NCBI GenBank assembly: GCA_030039695.1
Contig: JASHVB010000548.1
Span: 1 to 6,232 of the forward strand
From: Acetobacteraceae bacterium
Lineage (GTDB): Bacteria > Pseudomonadota > Alphaproteobacteria > Acetobacterales > Acetobacteraceae
Reading direction: 5' to 3'
DNA: 6,232 bases
The translations under genes were made by a program, and so were the position numbers. The notes under the pieces were generated by a model that had not been told where the DNA came from, ran no database searches, and saw nothing but the letters and a program-made list of their open reading frames with translations. This document shows, one piece after another, positions 1 to 5,609 of this stretch; position 1 is the stretch's first letter; the number at the start of each line of letters is the position of its first letter.

Positions 1-138
1 GCGAAGGGCGTGAAGCTGCGCGACGAAACACCCCGCATCGGCCATGGCGGCGCGCGCATCGCGTTCCTCGACCCGGCATCCACCGGCAACGTGCTGATCG
101 AGCTGGCGGAGCTTCCGGCAGGGCACGCGGGGCATTGA
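1..138 (+). CDS. mce: methylmalonyl-CoA epimerase (VOC family), C-terminal fragment
   Basis: The window opens inside a reading frame whose last 45 residues end at TGA 136-138; the start lies upstream of the window. The fragment reads [17 protein letters not shown], then [20 protein letters not shown]. This matches the end of methylmalonyl-CoA epimerases, where a 'DE.PR.G..G..iAFlhP.s..GvLiEL' stretch forms the last beta-alpha-beta-beta module of the vicinal-oxygen-chelate fold. Its final glutamate (here in LIELAE) is a metal ligand in the family. The enzyme interconverts the (S) and (R) forms of methylmalonyl-CoA in the cytoplasm, linking propionyl-CoA carboxylase with methylmalonyl-CoA mutase. 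The family match is seen in sequence; the exact substrate is inferred, since other VOC proteins share this ending. The next gene on the same strand begins 176 bases later. Confidence 0.8.
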   Translation, partial: AKGVKLRDETPRIGHGGARIAFLDPASTGNVLIELAELPAGHAGH

Positions 139-147
139 TGTTCTTCT

Positions 148-238
148 GTTACTGCGACGAGCGCAGCGACGCAGTGATCTCCGGAGGTGCGAACCGCGCA
201 GCGAATCAAAGATTCGTTCCTTCGCTTCCCGCAATGAG
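148..238. repeat. degraded palindromic REP-like element, copy 1
   Basis: The left half (148-182) begins GTTACTGCGACGAGCGCAGC and continues with GACGCAGTGATCTCC. The right half (210-238) reads AGATTCGTTCC, TTCGCTTCCC, GCAATGAG. Together they resemble the palindrome GTCATTGCGAG..GAAGCGAAGCAATCTCC / GGAGATTGCTTCG...CTCGCAATGAC that is scattered between genes in many proteobacteria. A small perfect hairpin (CGAATC 202-207, AAA loop, GATTCG 211-216) lies inside the right half. A second copy with the same left-half wording is at 5372-5440. The element is imperfect and probably old. It may act on mRNA stability or weak termination after the epimerase gene; that role is inferred. Confidence 0.5.
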
Positions 239-261
239 AATTGGCCGATGTGCTGCACACT

Positions 262-291
262 TTGCCGGTACTGAGATTGTCGACGGATAAC
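262..291 (+). promoter_or_regulatory. candidate sigma-70 promoter for the molybdenum hydroxylase gene
   Basis: TTGCCG (262-267) and GATAAC (286-291) are separated by 18 bases, each matching four of six consensus positions. Transcription would start near 298, about 17 bases before the ATG at 315 and just ahead of its ribosome binding site. The match is only fair; read-through from the upstream epimerase gene is the alternative. Confidence 0.3.
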
Positions 292-303
292 GAGAAGAAC
301 GCG

Positions 304-309
304 AGGAGG
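304..309 (+). promoter_or_regulatory. strong ribosome binding site AGGAGG
   Basis: A perfect AGGAGG ends five bases before the ATG at 315. This fixes the start of the molybdenum hydroxylase gene and rules against the out-of-frame ATG-like codons just upstream. Confidence 0.85.
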
Positions 310-314
310 CGACA

Positions 315-2666
315 ATGCCGGACGGGAATCCCAGCCAACACCGTGGCGTCGGCGCGTCGCTGGTGCGCAAGGAAGATGACCGCCATCTGCGCGGGCGCGG
401 CCAGTTCGTCGCCGACATCGAATTGCGCGGCACGCAGGAAGTGGTGTTCGTCCGCTCGCCACACGCGCATGCGCTGATCCACGGCATCTCCATGCCCGCC
501 CAAACGCGCGGTCGTGTCTTCACGGCCGCCGACCTCCGGCACATCAAGCCCATTCACGTGGTGACACAAGCAGTCGGTGCGCGTGCGCCCGTCTGGCCGG
601 TGCTGGCGACCGACAAGGTCCGCTTTGTAGGAGAGGCGATCGCCGCCTGTGTCGCGTCGACACGTGCCGAAGCGCTCGATCTCGCTGCGACCGTCAGCGT
701 TGAATATGAAGCGCTGCCCGCCGTGGTCGACGCGGTGGTCCAACGTAACAGCAGTCCTGCGCTGGTGCACGAATCCTTCGGCGACAATCTGTTCCAGGAA
801 CGCATCCTGGCCGCCGGCGACATCGATGCCGCTGCGCGCGCGGCCGCCATCACGGTGCGGCGCGAATACCGCATGCACCGTCAGTCTGGCGCGCCGATGG
901 AATGCCGCGGCATCCTCGCCCACCGTGATCACCGGCTGGACCAAGTCGTTGTCTACGCTTCCAGTCAGACACCACACACTTTGCGCGTGGCGCTCGGCGA
1001 ATTCCTCAACATCGAGCACCGCCGCATCCGCGTCGTCGCGCCCGATGTTGGCGGCGGGTTCGGCCCGAAGGCGCGCCTCTATCCCGAAGAAATCATTCTG
1101 ACCGGGTTGGCGATGCAGCTCGACCACCCGGTGCGCTGGATAGAAGACCGCAACGAGCATCTGCTCACAGCCGCGCACACGCGCGATCACCATTACATCG
1201 TCACTGCCTACGCTGACCCCCAAGGACGTATCCTAGGCCTTGACTGCGACATCACCGTCGACGCCGGCGCCTATGGGCTGTGGCCGCAGGGTCCTTACCA
1301 GGAAGCCAACATGGCGGCGCGCTGCCTGCCTGGCCCCTACACAATCGCGAACTATCGCGCGCACACCTACACGGTTGCCACCAACAAGGCGCCGCTCGGT
1401 CCGTACCGCGGTGTCGGCCGCCCCGGCGCCTGCTTCGCCATTGAGCGCACGATCGACGAAGTAGCCCGCAGCGTCGGGCGGGATCCCGTCGACGTGCGGA
1501 TCGACAACATGATCAGCCCCGACCAGATGCCGTACACCTCTGCCACCGGCATGCGTTACGACAACGGAAATTATCCTGCCAGCGTGCGACTGTGCGCGCA
1601 ACTGCTTGACCTGCCGGCGGTACGCAAACGCCAGGACCGAGGTGAAGCGGGCGGCCGGCGCATCGGCATCGGGTTCGCCAGCTTCACCGAGCAAACCGCG
1701 CACGGCGCTGCGGAATTTGCGTCACGCGGCGCCTCAATCATTCCCGGCTTCGAAAGCTGCACCGCGCGCATTCTCACTGACGGCACCGTTGTGCTGATGG
1801 TCGGCATCCAGTCGCATGGCCAGGGACTGGAGACGGCACTGTCGCAGATCGTTTGCCAGGAACTCGGCATCGATCCGTCGCGCGTCTCGGTTCGGCACGG
1901 CGATACCGAGAGTACCGCGTTCGGTTTCGGCACATTTGCTTCACGCAGCATGGTTATGTCAGGCGGCGCCGTGGCGCGCGCCAGCCGCGTGCTGCGCGAC
2001 AAGCTGGTGCGCATTGGCGCGCATCTGCTGCAATGCGATCCGGCCGAGGCGCGTTGCGAGGGCGGCGCCGTGCTCGGCCCGGGGGGTTCTGTCTCCATCG
2101 CGGAAATCGCCGCCGTTGCGCACCTGCGCATGCACGAGCTGCCGCCGGGCGTTGAGCCGCTTCTGGAAGCCGTGGCGACCTATGAGCCGGCGGTGAGCAC
2201 GGGCGTTTATTCATACGCGACGCACGGCGCCGTGGTGGCAGTGGATGTCGAGACGGGCGCGGTCGATCTGCTGGATTTCGCTGTGGCCGAGGACTGCGGA
2301 ACGATGGTCAATCCGATGCTGGTAGAGGGGCAGATTCGAGGCGGCGTGGTGCAGGGCATCGGCACCGCTCTGTGCGAGGAAATTCCATACGACGCTGACG
2401 GCCAGCCGCTGGCCGCGTCGCTGCTGGATTATCACCTACCGAACGCAGGGGAATTGCCGCCGATCCGCATCGCGCACCTGCACACCTCGGCGACTGCGAC
2501 CGAATATGGGATGAAGGGGATGGGTGAGGGCGGTGCGGTGGCGCCTCCGGCTGCGATCGCGAATGCAGTGCGCGATGCGCTGGCGACGACCGGCTTCCAC
2601 GCAGAGGTGAATGAGACGCCGATGACCGGAGAAAGAGTGCTGCGGGCAACGCGGGACAAAGCGTGA
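315..2666 (+). CDS. molybdenum hydroxylase large subunit (xanthine dehydrogenase/CoxL superfamily)
   Basis: This 783-residue protein has the length and order expected of the molybdopterin-binding subunit of the xanthine dehydrogenase/aldehyde oxidase/CO dehydrogenase superfamily. The a/b hammerhead domain spans about 20-140 and two MoCo-binding domains cover about 150-400 and 420-750. Visible motifs are GGGFGPK (246-252), the active-site loop GPYRGVGRP (362-370), GIQSHGQGLET (498-508, cofactor contact), SRSMVMSGGA (543-552) and KGMGEGG (734-740), whose Glu738 is the catalytic base position. The loop is YRGVGR, not the AYRCSFR of true CO dehydrogenase, so this is a form-II/other hydroxylase that adds oxygen from water to an unknown N-heterocycle or aldehyde. 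Such enzymes work with a 2Fe-2S and an FAD subunit; neither gene is nearby. No signal peptide is seen, so it is probably cytoplasmic. The substrate cannot be told from sequence. Confidence 0.93.
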   Translation: MPDGNPSQHRGVGASLVRKEDDRHLRGRGQFVADIELRGTQEVVFVRSPHAHALIHGISMPAQTRGRVFTAADLRHIKPIHVVTQAVGARAPVWPVLATDKVRFVGEAIAACVASTRAEALDLAATVSVEYEALPAVVDAVVQRNSSPALVHESFGDNLFQERILAAGDIDAAARAAAITVRREYRMHRQSGAPMECRGILAHRDHRLDQVVVYASSQTPHTLRVALGEFLNIEHRRIRVVAPDVGGGFGPKARLYPEEIILTGLAMQLDHPVRWIEDRNEHLLTAAHTRDHHYIVTAYADPQGRILGLDCDITVDAGAYGLWPQGPYQEANMAARCLPGPYTIANYRAHTYTVATNKAPLGPYRGVGRPGACFAIERTIDEVARSVGRDPVDVRIDNMISPDQMPYTSATGMRYDNGNYPASVRLCAQLLDLPAVRKRQDRGEAGGRRIGIGFASFTEQTAHGAAEFASRGASIIPGFESCTARILTDGTVVLMVGIQSHGQGLETALSQIVCQELGIDPSRVSVRHGDTESTAFGFGTFASRSMVMSGGAVARASRVLRDKLVRIGAHLLQCDPAEARCEGGAVLGPGGSVSIAEIAAVAHLRMHELPPGVEPLLEAVATYEPAVSTGVYSYATHGAVVAVDVETGAVDLLDFAVAEDCGTMVNPMLVEGQIRGGVVQGIGTALCEEIPYDADGQPLAASLLDYHLPNAGELPPIRIAHLHTSATATEYGMKGMGEGGAVAPPAAIANAVRDALATTGFHAEVNETPMTGERVLRATRDKA

Positions 2667-2706
2667 CGTCCGGCGCCGGAGGCATCTGTCATCGTGAGGC
2701 CTACAA

Positions 2707-2732
2707 CGGCGAAGCGTTGATCCGCTTCGCCG
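2707..2732. terminator. perfect 10-bp hairpin after the hydroxylase gene
   Basis: CGGCGAAGCG (2707-2716) and CGCTTCGCCG (2723-2732) pair perfectly around the six-base loop TTGATC. It lies 40 bases past the hydroxylase stop and at the 3' end of the decayed minus-strand gene, a natural place for a bidirectional terminator. There is no T-tract on either side, so it is at best a non-classical terminator. It may be the core of a third, more divergent REP-like element: GTCATCGTGAGGC precedes it at 2688 and TCCTTGCGGCAAC follows at 2741. Confidence 0.45.
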
Positions 2733-2753
2733 CGGTTGGTTCCTTGCGGCAAC

Positions 2754-3153
2754 TTCTGCGCCGCCGACAGGTTCACCACGCCAAACACCGGCAGCGCAAT
2801 GTCGTTTCGAACAGTCGGCGTGCTGGCGCCAAGGCCGCTCAACACCAGCAGGTCCGCAGAGAATTGCGTCGGAGCGTCGCCGTCGTCGTCCAGCGTGCGC
2901 CTGGACCCCAGACGTCCAGGGAACGATCTCCCAGGAAGATATCGCGCTGCGCTAAACGCTCGGGCCGAGGCCCGACTCAGGAGGCCGAACCTGCGGCCGC
3001 GCCGCACCCGGGTACCGCGAGATGACGTCGAGGTTCAGCGACAGCTAGGCCGCAGGGTCGGTAGCAGGCGGCGGGTAGGCGGCATAGGCTGCTGCCGCGC
3101 CGAGCACGGCCAAGCAGAACGGACAATCGCAGCGTGAGGCAACAATACGTCAT
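2754..3153 (-). pseudogene. frameshifted remnant of a gene for a secreted protein of unknown function
   Basis: No intact gene occupies 2667-3201, but the minus strand carries coding-like pieces in successive frames. AGAGG (3165-3161) sits seven bases before ATG 3153-3151, giving MTYCCLTLRLSVLL. A frame change near 3110 is needed to continue as AVLGAAAAYAAYPPPATDPA, which with the first piece forms a typical signal peptide with an AYA cleavage site. After a TAG, the same frame gives LSLNLDVISRYPGAARPQV. Another frame gives DIFLGDRSLDVWGPG, and a third gives TLDDDGDAPTQFSADLLVL and then SGLGASTPTVRNDIALPVFG. In these pieces third positions are mostly G/C and second positions are not, as in real genes. 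No family was recognised. At least two frameshifts and one stop are needed, so it is either a decayed gene or a run of sequencing errors. Chance reading in high-GC DNA is the alternative. Confidence 0.33.
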
Positions 3154-3201
3154 CACAGAACCTCTTTTGCGCGCGATGCAACGGGACCTAGGCTAGGCTT
3201 C

Positions 3202-4263
3202 GTGTTGAAACGTTATAACATTTCGTTGTTCGGCGCAAGGCAAGCAGGCTGGCCAGATGAGGCAACAGTTCCGATCGGCTCAGCCGGGCCCCGGGTAACG
3301 CCCGGCCGCGCGCGGCGAGTCGGATGGCCTGATGAGGCAAGCGTTCCAACCGCCCCGACCTGGCCACGGCTGGCGCCTGACCGGGCGCTGAAAGCCGGGT
3401 GGCCTGGCGAGGAACTCGTTCCGTTCGGTGCTGCCGGCCCGCGTCTGGTGCCTGACCGCGCACCCTCCTACGGCCGTCGGGTTCCGTTGGCGGGGTCGGC
3501 CTTGCTCCACATCGCTGCGGGTACGCTGGCGTTTCTGGCGGTCACTGTCACTTTGCCCCCGCCCCCATCACAATTGACCGTCGCGCTGGAGTGGGAGCAC
3601 CCGACCGAGCCGCATGCGGCTCCGGCACCACCATCACCTCCGCCGGCCCCAGAGCAACCGCCGGCCCAGACCGCGCCCCCACCGAAAGCGCTGCCGCCAC
3701 CGCCACCCAGGCAGGTCCCTGAGGTTCCGCCGCCGCAGCCCGCGCCGCAGCCCACGGCAGTTCCGGTGCCCACCGAAGCGCTGCCGCTGCCCCCGCCAGA
3801 GGCACCGCCCCCGCCGCCGCTGCCGAAGCCGGTTGAGCGTGCCCGTACGCCACCGCCCGCCCCGATGCCCGCTCCCATGCGGCCCGCGCCTGTGCCCGCT
3901 CCGGTACAGCAGGCGCCTGTGCCCGGGCCGACACAGCAGGCGCCGCGCGTGCCGGCGGCGGCTGCCGCGCGGGTCATCAGCTTGTCCTGGCAACGCGCCT
4001 TGGAAACCTGGCTCGCGGACCACAAGGTCTATCCCGAATCGGCACGCCGCCGCGGCGAGCAGGGCGACGTGACCGTTCGCTTCACTGTCCAGCGTTCCGG
4101 TCAGGTGACCGACGTGACGGTGGTTAAAAGCTCCGGTTCGCCGCGCCTTGATGCGGCGGCAATGGCGATGCTGCGTGGCGCCTCGGTCCCGCCGTTCGAT
4201 TCCGCGATGGCGGAGGGCCAGATCACCGCCACGGTGCAGATCCGCTACCGGCTGGAACAGTGA
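3202..4263 (+). CDS. tonB: TonB-family energy transducer with repeated N-terminal extension
   Basis: This 353-residue protein couples the proton motive force, through ExbB/ExbD, to TonB-dependent outer-membrane receptors. After a 14-residue leader come three 25-residue repeats (15-89), then one membrane helix (about 96-118) with Ser99 and His103 spaced like the conserved Ser16/His20 pair of E. coli TonB. A periplasmic Pro-rich spacer follows (about 119-250), and then a TonB C-terminal domain (about 262-353) with VYPESARRRGEQGDV, VVKSSGSPRLDAAA and a final beta strand VQIRYRLEQ. The length exceeds E. coli TonB (239 residues) because of the extension and long spacer. The start is uncertain: GTG 3202 has only a poor AGG upstream and a palindrome covers codons 2-8. 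GTG 3448 would give a conventional short N-terminus but has no ribosome site. I keep 3202 because the repeats differ mainly at silent positions. No exbB or exbD is present here. Confidence 0.88.
   Translation: MLKRYNISLFGARQAGWPDEATVPIGSAGPRVTPGRARRVGWPDEASVPTAPTWPRLAPDRALKAGWPGEELVPFGAAGPRLVPDRAPSYGRRVPLAGSALLHIAAGTLAFLAVTVTLPPPPSQLTVALEWEHPTEPHAAPAPPSPPPAPEQPPAQTAPPPKALPPPPPRQVPEVPPPQPAPQPTAVPVPTEALPLPPPEAPPPPPLPKPVERARTPPPAPMPAPMRPAPVPAPVQQAPVPGPTQQAPRVPAAAAARVISLSWQRALETWLADHKVYPESARRRGEQGDVTVRFTVQRSGQVTDVTVVKSSGSPRLDAAAMAMLRGASVPPFDSAMAEGQITATVQIRYRLEQ
3207..3224. promoter_or_regulatory. 18-bp near-perfect palindrome, Zur-box-like operator candidate
   Basis: GAAACGTTATAACATTTC reads the same on both strands except for one symmetric pair (C3211/A3220), with a perfect GTTATAAC core. 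It is an AT-rich island in GC-rich DNA. It resembles the proteobacterial zinc-uptake-regulator consensus of GAAATGTTATA and TATAACATTTC halves, here closely overlapped. It lies between the tonB gene and the divergent decayed gene, 54 bases ahead of the latter's ATG, and contains TATAAC, a usable -10 element on either strand. Binding by Zur is inferred from resemblance alone. Confidence 0.45.
3244..3468 (+). repeat. three tandem 75-bp (25-residue) repeats in the tonB N-terminus
   Basis: The units are 3244-3318, 3319-3393 and 3394-3468. Their protein consensus is xGWPDEAxVPxxxxGPRLxP followed by DRAxx. Eleven residues are identical in all three units: G, W, P, E, V, P, P, R, P, R and A. Eight of these eleven use different synonymous codons among the copies, the pattern expected if the peptide rather than the DNA is under selection. 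The repeats lie before the membrane helix, so they would be on the cytoplasmic side. Confidence 0.85.
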
Positions 4264-4321
4264 GCCAGGCGCCTAGGGCGATCAGGCACCTCTCGGCAAT
4301 GTCCTGACCCTGCCGCGCGGT

Positions 4322-4361
4322 CGATAGGCGCGCCACAGCGAATTGCAGGCGCGCCCGATCG
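4322..4361. terminator. GGCGCGCC hairpin between convergent genes
   Basis: Two copies of the self-complementary octamer GGCGCGCC (4327-4334 and 4348-4355) flank a 13-base loop and can pair over eight G:C pairs. CGAT (4322-4325) and ATCG (4358-4361) extend the stem past a small bulge. It stands midway between the stops of tonB (+) and the prenyl synthase (-), where a bidirectional terminator is expected. No T-tract follows on either strand. The rest of the 175-base gap (4264-4438) shows nothing else. Confidence 0.45.
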
Positions 4362-4438
4362 TCGACGCTATCATCGGAGGCGCTCGGTACAGCCTGTTCC
4401 TTTCGTCGCAGCGCCCATCGCGGTCGCAACCGCTGCAT

Positions 4439-5356
4439 TCACCGCCCGGAGAGCTCCCGCGTCTGATCGACCAGCGCGAACAACCCCTCGGGACGGGGCG
4501 CGAACAGCCGGGCTTCAATGCGGGCCTCTTCAGCGATGCGGTCCAGGTAGGCTTCGGCCGCGGGGATTTTCGTCTGGAATGCCCTGGCGAGCAGCGGCAG
4601 CTGGTCCTCGGTAGGATTGGCGAAAATCCGTGCCGTCTCCGCGTCGCGGATCGCCAGCGCCGCGGGCAGCGTCAGGATGCCATCGCGCAGATCGTCGACG
4701 CCGCCGCCGCCCAGCGCCGAGGCGCCGCGAACGTCAGCCACGTCATCGCAACCATGGTACAACAGGCCAAGCAGACCGCCGAACTTGCGCAGCCGTTGGC
4801 TGCGGTCGCCGAGGCAGGCCGCGATTTCAAACATTGAGCCGGTGTCCTCGGCGGCGATCTTGCGCCAGTCCTCGACCCCGAGCGGCGTGCGGCGCAGGCG
4901 CCACTGCATGCATTCCGCCACCGCGAGCCGCTTCAGCAATTCGGCGAACAATTCGGTAAGCTGCGGATCTTCGGCAGCCAACCGGAAGCCGTCGGCGACG
5001 ATGTAGCCGGCGGTCATGAACGCAACGAGTTCGCCGAACTTGCTGTGCAGCGTTAATCGGTCGCGGCGATGTTCCGACTTGTCGACGATGTCGTCGATGA
5101 CCAGCGACACGTTGTGGAACAATTCGATCAGCAGCGCGGATTCGATTACCCCAGGTGGCGTGGCGGTGTCGTGCATCGCGCGGTAACAGGCAAACACCGT
5201 GAGGGGACGGAAATATTTCGAGCCCGCGAGGAACTGCCATTCCAGCGCGGGACGGATTTCTGTATCGCATCGGCCGAGCCAGTGCGCGATACGTTCTCGC
5301 AACGCTGCCATTTCCGCCGCGAACGCCAGGTCGCGCGTGGTCGCTTCACTCGCCAT
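4439..5356 (-). CDS. polyprenyl (isoprenyl) diphosphate synthase family protein
   Basis: This 305-residue, all-helical family normally condenses allylic diphosphates with isopentenyl diphosphate. Seen in sequence are SKYFRP (46-51, the GK..RP isopentenyl-diphosphate site), ELFHNVSLVIDDIVD (78-92, first aspartate motif D88-D92), RRDR (97-100) and CDDVAD (203-208, second aspartate motif). Next comes LGGGGVDDLRDGILTLP (215-231), where most family members have LGK..G.DL..GK.TLP; both lysines are replaced, by Gly and Ile. Small residues (V83, S84) at the fourth and fifth positions before the first motif lack the aromatic cap of farnesyl-diphosphate synthases, hinting at a longer product or altered chemistry. 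ATG 5356 was chosen because a 28-residue extension to 5440 would run through a REP-like repeat. A GGGG at short distance is the only ribosome-site candidate. The family is sure; activity and product are not. Confidence 0.87.
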   Translation of the reverse strand: MASEATTRDLAFAAEMAALRERIAHWLGRCDTEIRPALEWQFLAGSKYFRPLTVFACYRAMHDTATPPGVIESALLIELFHNVSLVIDDIVDKSEHRRDRLTLHSKFGELVAFMTAGYIVADGFRLAAEDPQLTELFAELLKRLAVAECMQWRLRRTPLGVEDWRKIAAEDTGSMFEIAACLGDRSQRLRKFGGLLGLLYHGCDDVADVRGASALGGGGVDDLRDGILTLPAALAIRDAETARIFANPTEDQLPLLARAFQTKIPAAEAYLDRIAEEARIEARLFAPRPEGLFALVDQTRELSGR

Positions 5357-5371
5357 GGTGCGCCCCATCCT

Positions 5372-5440
5372 GTCATTGTGAAGAGCGCAGCGACGAACCG
5401 ATCTCCCGCAGCGGGTTGCTTCGTCGCCGGCTCCTGCCAA
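5372..5440. repeat. palindromic REP-like element, copy 2
   Basis: The left half begins GTCATTGTGAAGAGCGCAGC and continues GACGAACCGATCTCCC. The right half (5408-5440) includes GGGTTGCTTCGTCG, CCGGCTCCTGCCAA. GCGACGAA (5390-5397) pairs perfectly with TTCGTCGC (5420-5427). The wording GAGCGCAGCGACG is shared with the copy at 148-238. It lies 16 bases upstream of the prenyl synthase start, so it would form part of that gene's untranslated leader. Confidence 0.6.
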
Positions 5441-5449
5441 GAAACCCGC

Positions 5450-5511
5450 CCGTTCGCCGTCATCTCAGCGACAGCCGCGACCCAGGCTACCGAACGGACG
5501 GCGGCTGTCGC
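5450..5511. repeat. interleaved inverted repeats upstream of the prenyl synthase gene
   Basis: GCGACAGCCGC (5468-5478) and GCGGCTGTCGC (5501-5511) form a perfect 11-bp inverted repeat with a 22-base spacer. CCGTTCG (5450-5456) and CGAACGG (5491-5497) form a second, 7-bp perfect pair. The order A-B-A'-B' is that of a pseudoknot, and either stem could form alone. A leader-RNA switch or attenuator for the minus-strand gene is one reading; chance pairing in GC-rich DNA is another. Confidence 0.4.
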
Positions 5512-5514
5512 CGG

Positions 5515-5520
5515 TATAAT
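5515..5520 (+). promoter_or_regulatory. orphan TATAAT -10 element
   Basis: A perfect TATAAT stands on the + strand, but the hexamer 17 bases upstream is GAACGG, not a -35 box, and no + strand gene follows. Any transcript would be antisense to the minus-strand gene at 5610-6158 and would begin with the hairpins at 5530-5588. Confidence 0.2.
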
Positions 5521-5540
5521 GGCGGGACTCGACTCATTCA

Positions 5541-5588
5541 GTCGTGGGTCGGCCACTTCGGTCGGTGGTCAATTCGCCGTGCCACGAC
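5541..5588. terminator. stem-loop just past the stop of the PhaE-like gene
   Basis: GTCGTGG (5541-5547) pairs perfectly with CCACGAC (5582-5588). Within the arm, GGCCAC (5551-5556) pairs with GTGGTC (5565-5570) with one G:U. It begins 22 bases after the minus-strand stop codon (5610-5612). No T-tract follows. It may end that transcript or protect its 3' end. Confidence 0.3.
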
Positions 5589-5609
5589 GAGCCGCACCAG
5601 TTGTCCACG

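Noticed and set aside
1571..2131. 186-codon minus-strand frame within the hydroxylase gene
   Set aside because: It is a shadow of a gene with clear conserved motifs on the other strand, with no family likeness of its own.
315..2666. CO dehydrogenase large subunit (CoxL form I)
   Set aside because: The active-site loop is PYRGVGR instead of AYRCSFR, and coxM and coxS are absent.
2900..2920. CCTGGAC/GTCCAGG 7-bp hairpin as a terminator
   Set aside because: It lies in the middle of the decayed gene, has no T-tract, and fits equally well as chance pairing; the nearby TCGGGCC/GGCCCGA pair at 2960-2975 is of the same kind.
3468..4025. 185-codon minus-strand frame rich in Gly, Ala and Cys
   Set aside because: It is the complement of the proline-rich spacer of TonB; Pro codons CCN read backwards as Gly-rich codons.
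5357..5440. 28-residue N-terminal extension of the prenyl synthase from an ATG at 5440
   Set aside because: It would translate through the palindromic REP-like element and adds no family sequence; the ATG at 5356 gives a normal N-terminus.
5521..5599. Possible tRNA ending in ACCA near 5594-5599
   Set aside because: No matching acceptor stem, no canonical GGTTCRA T-arm and no anticodon stem of proper size could be fitted.
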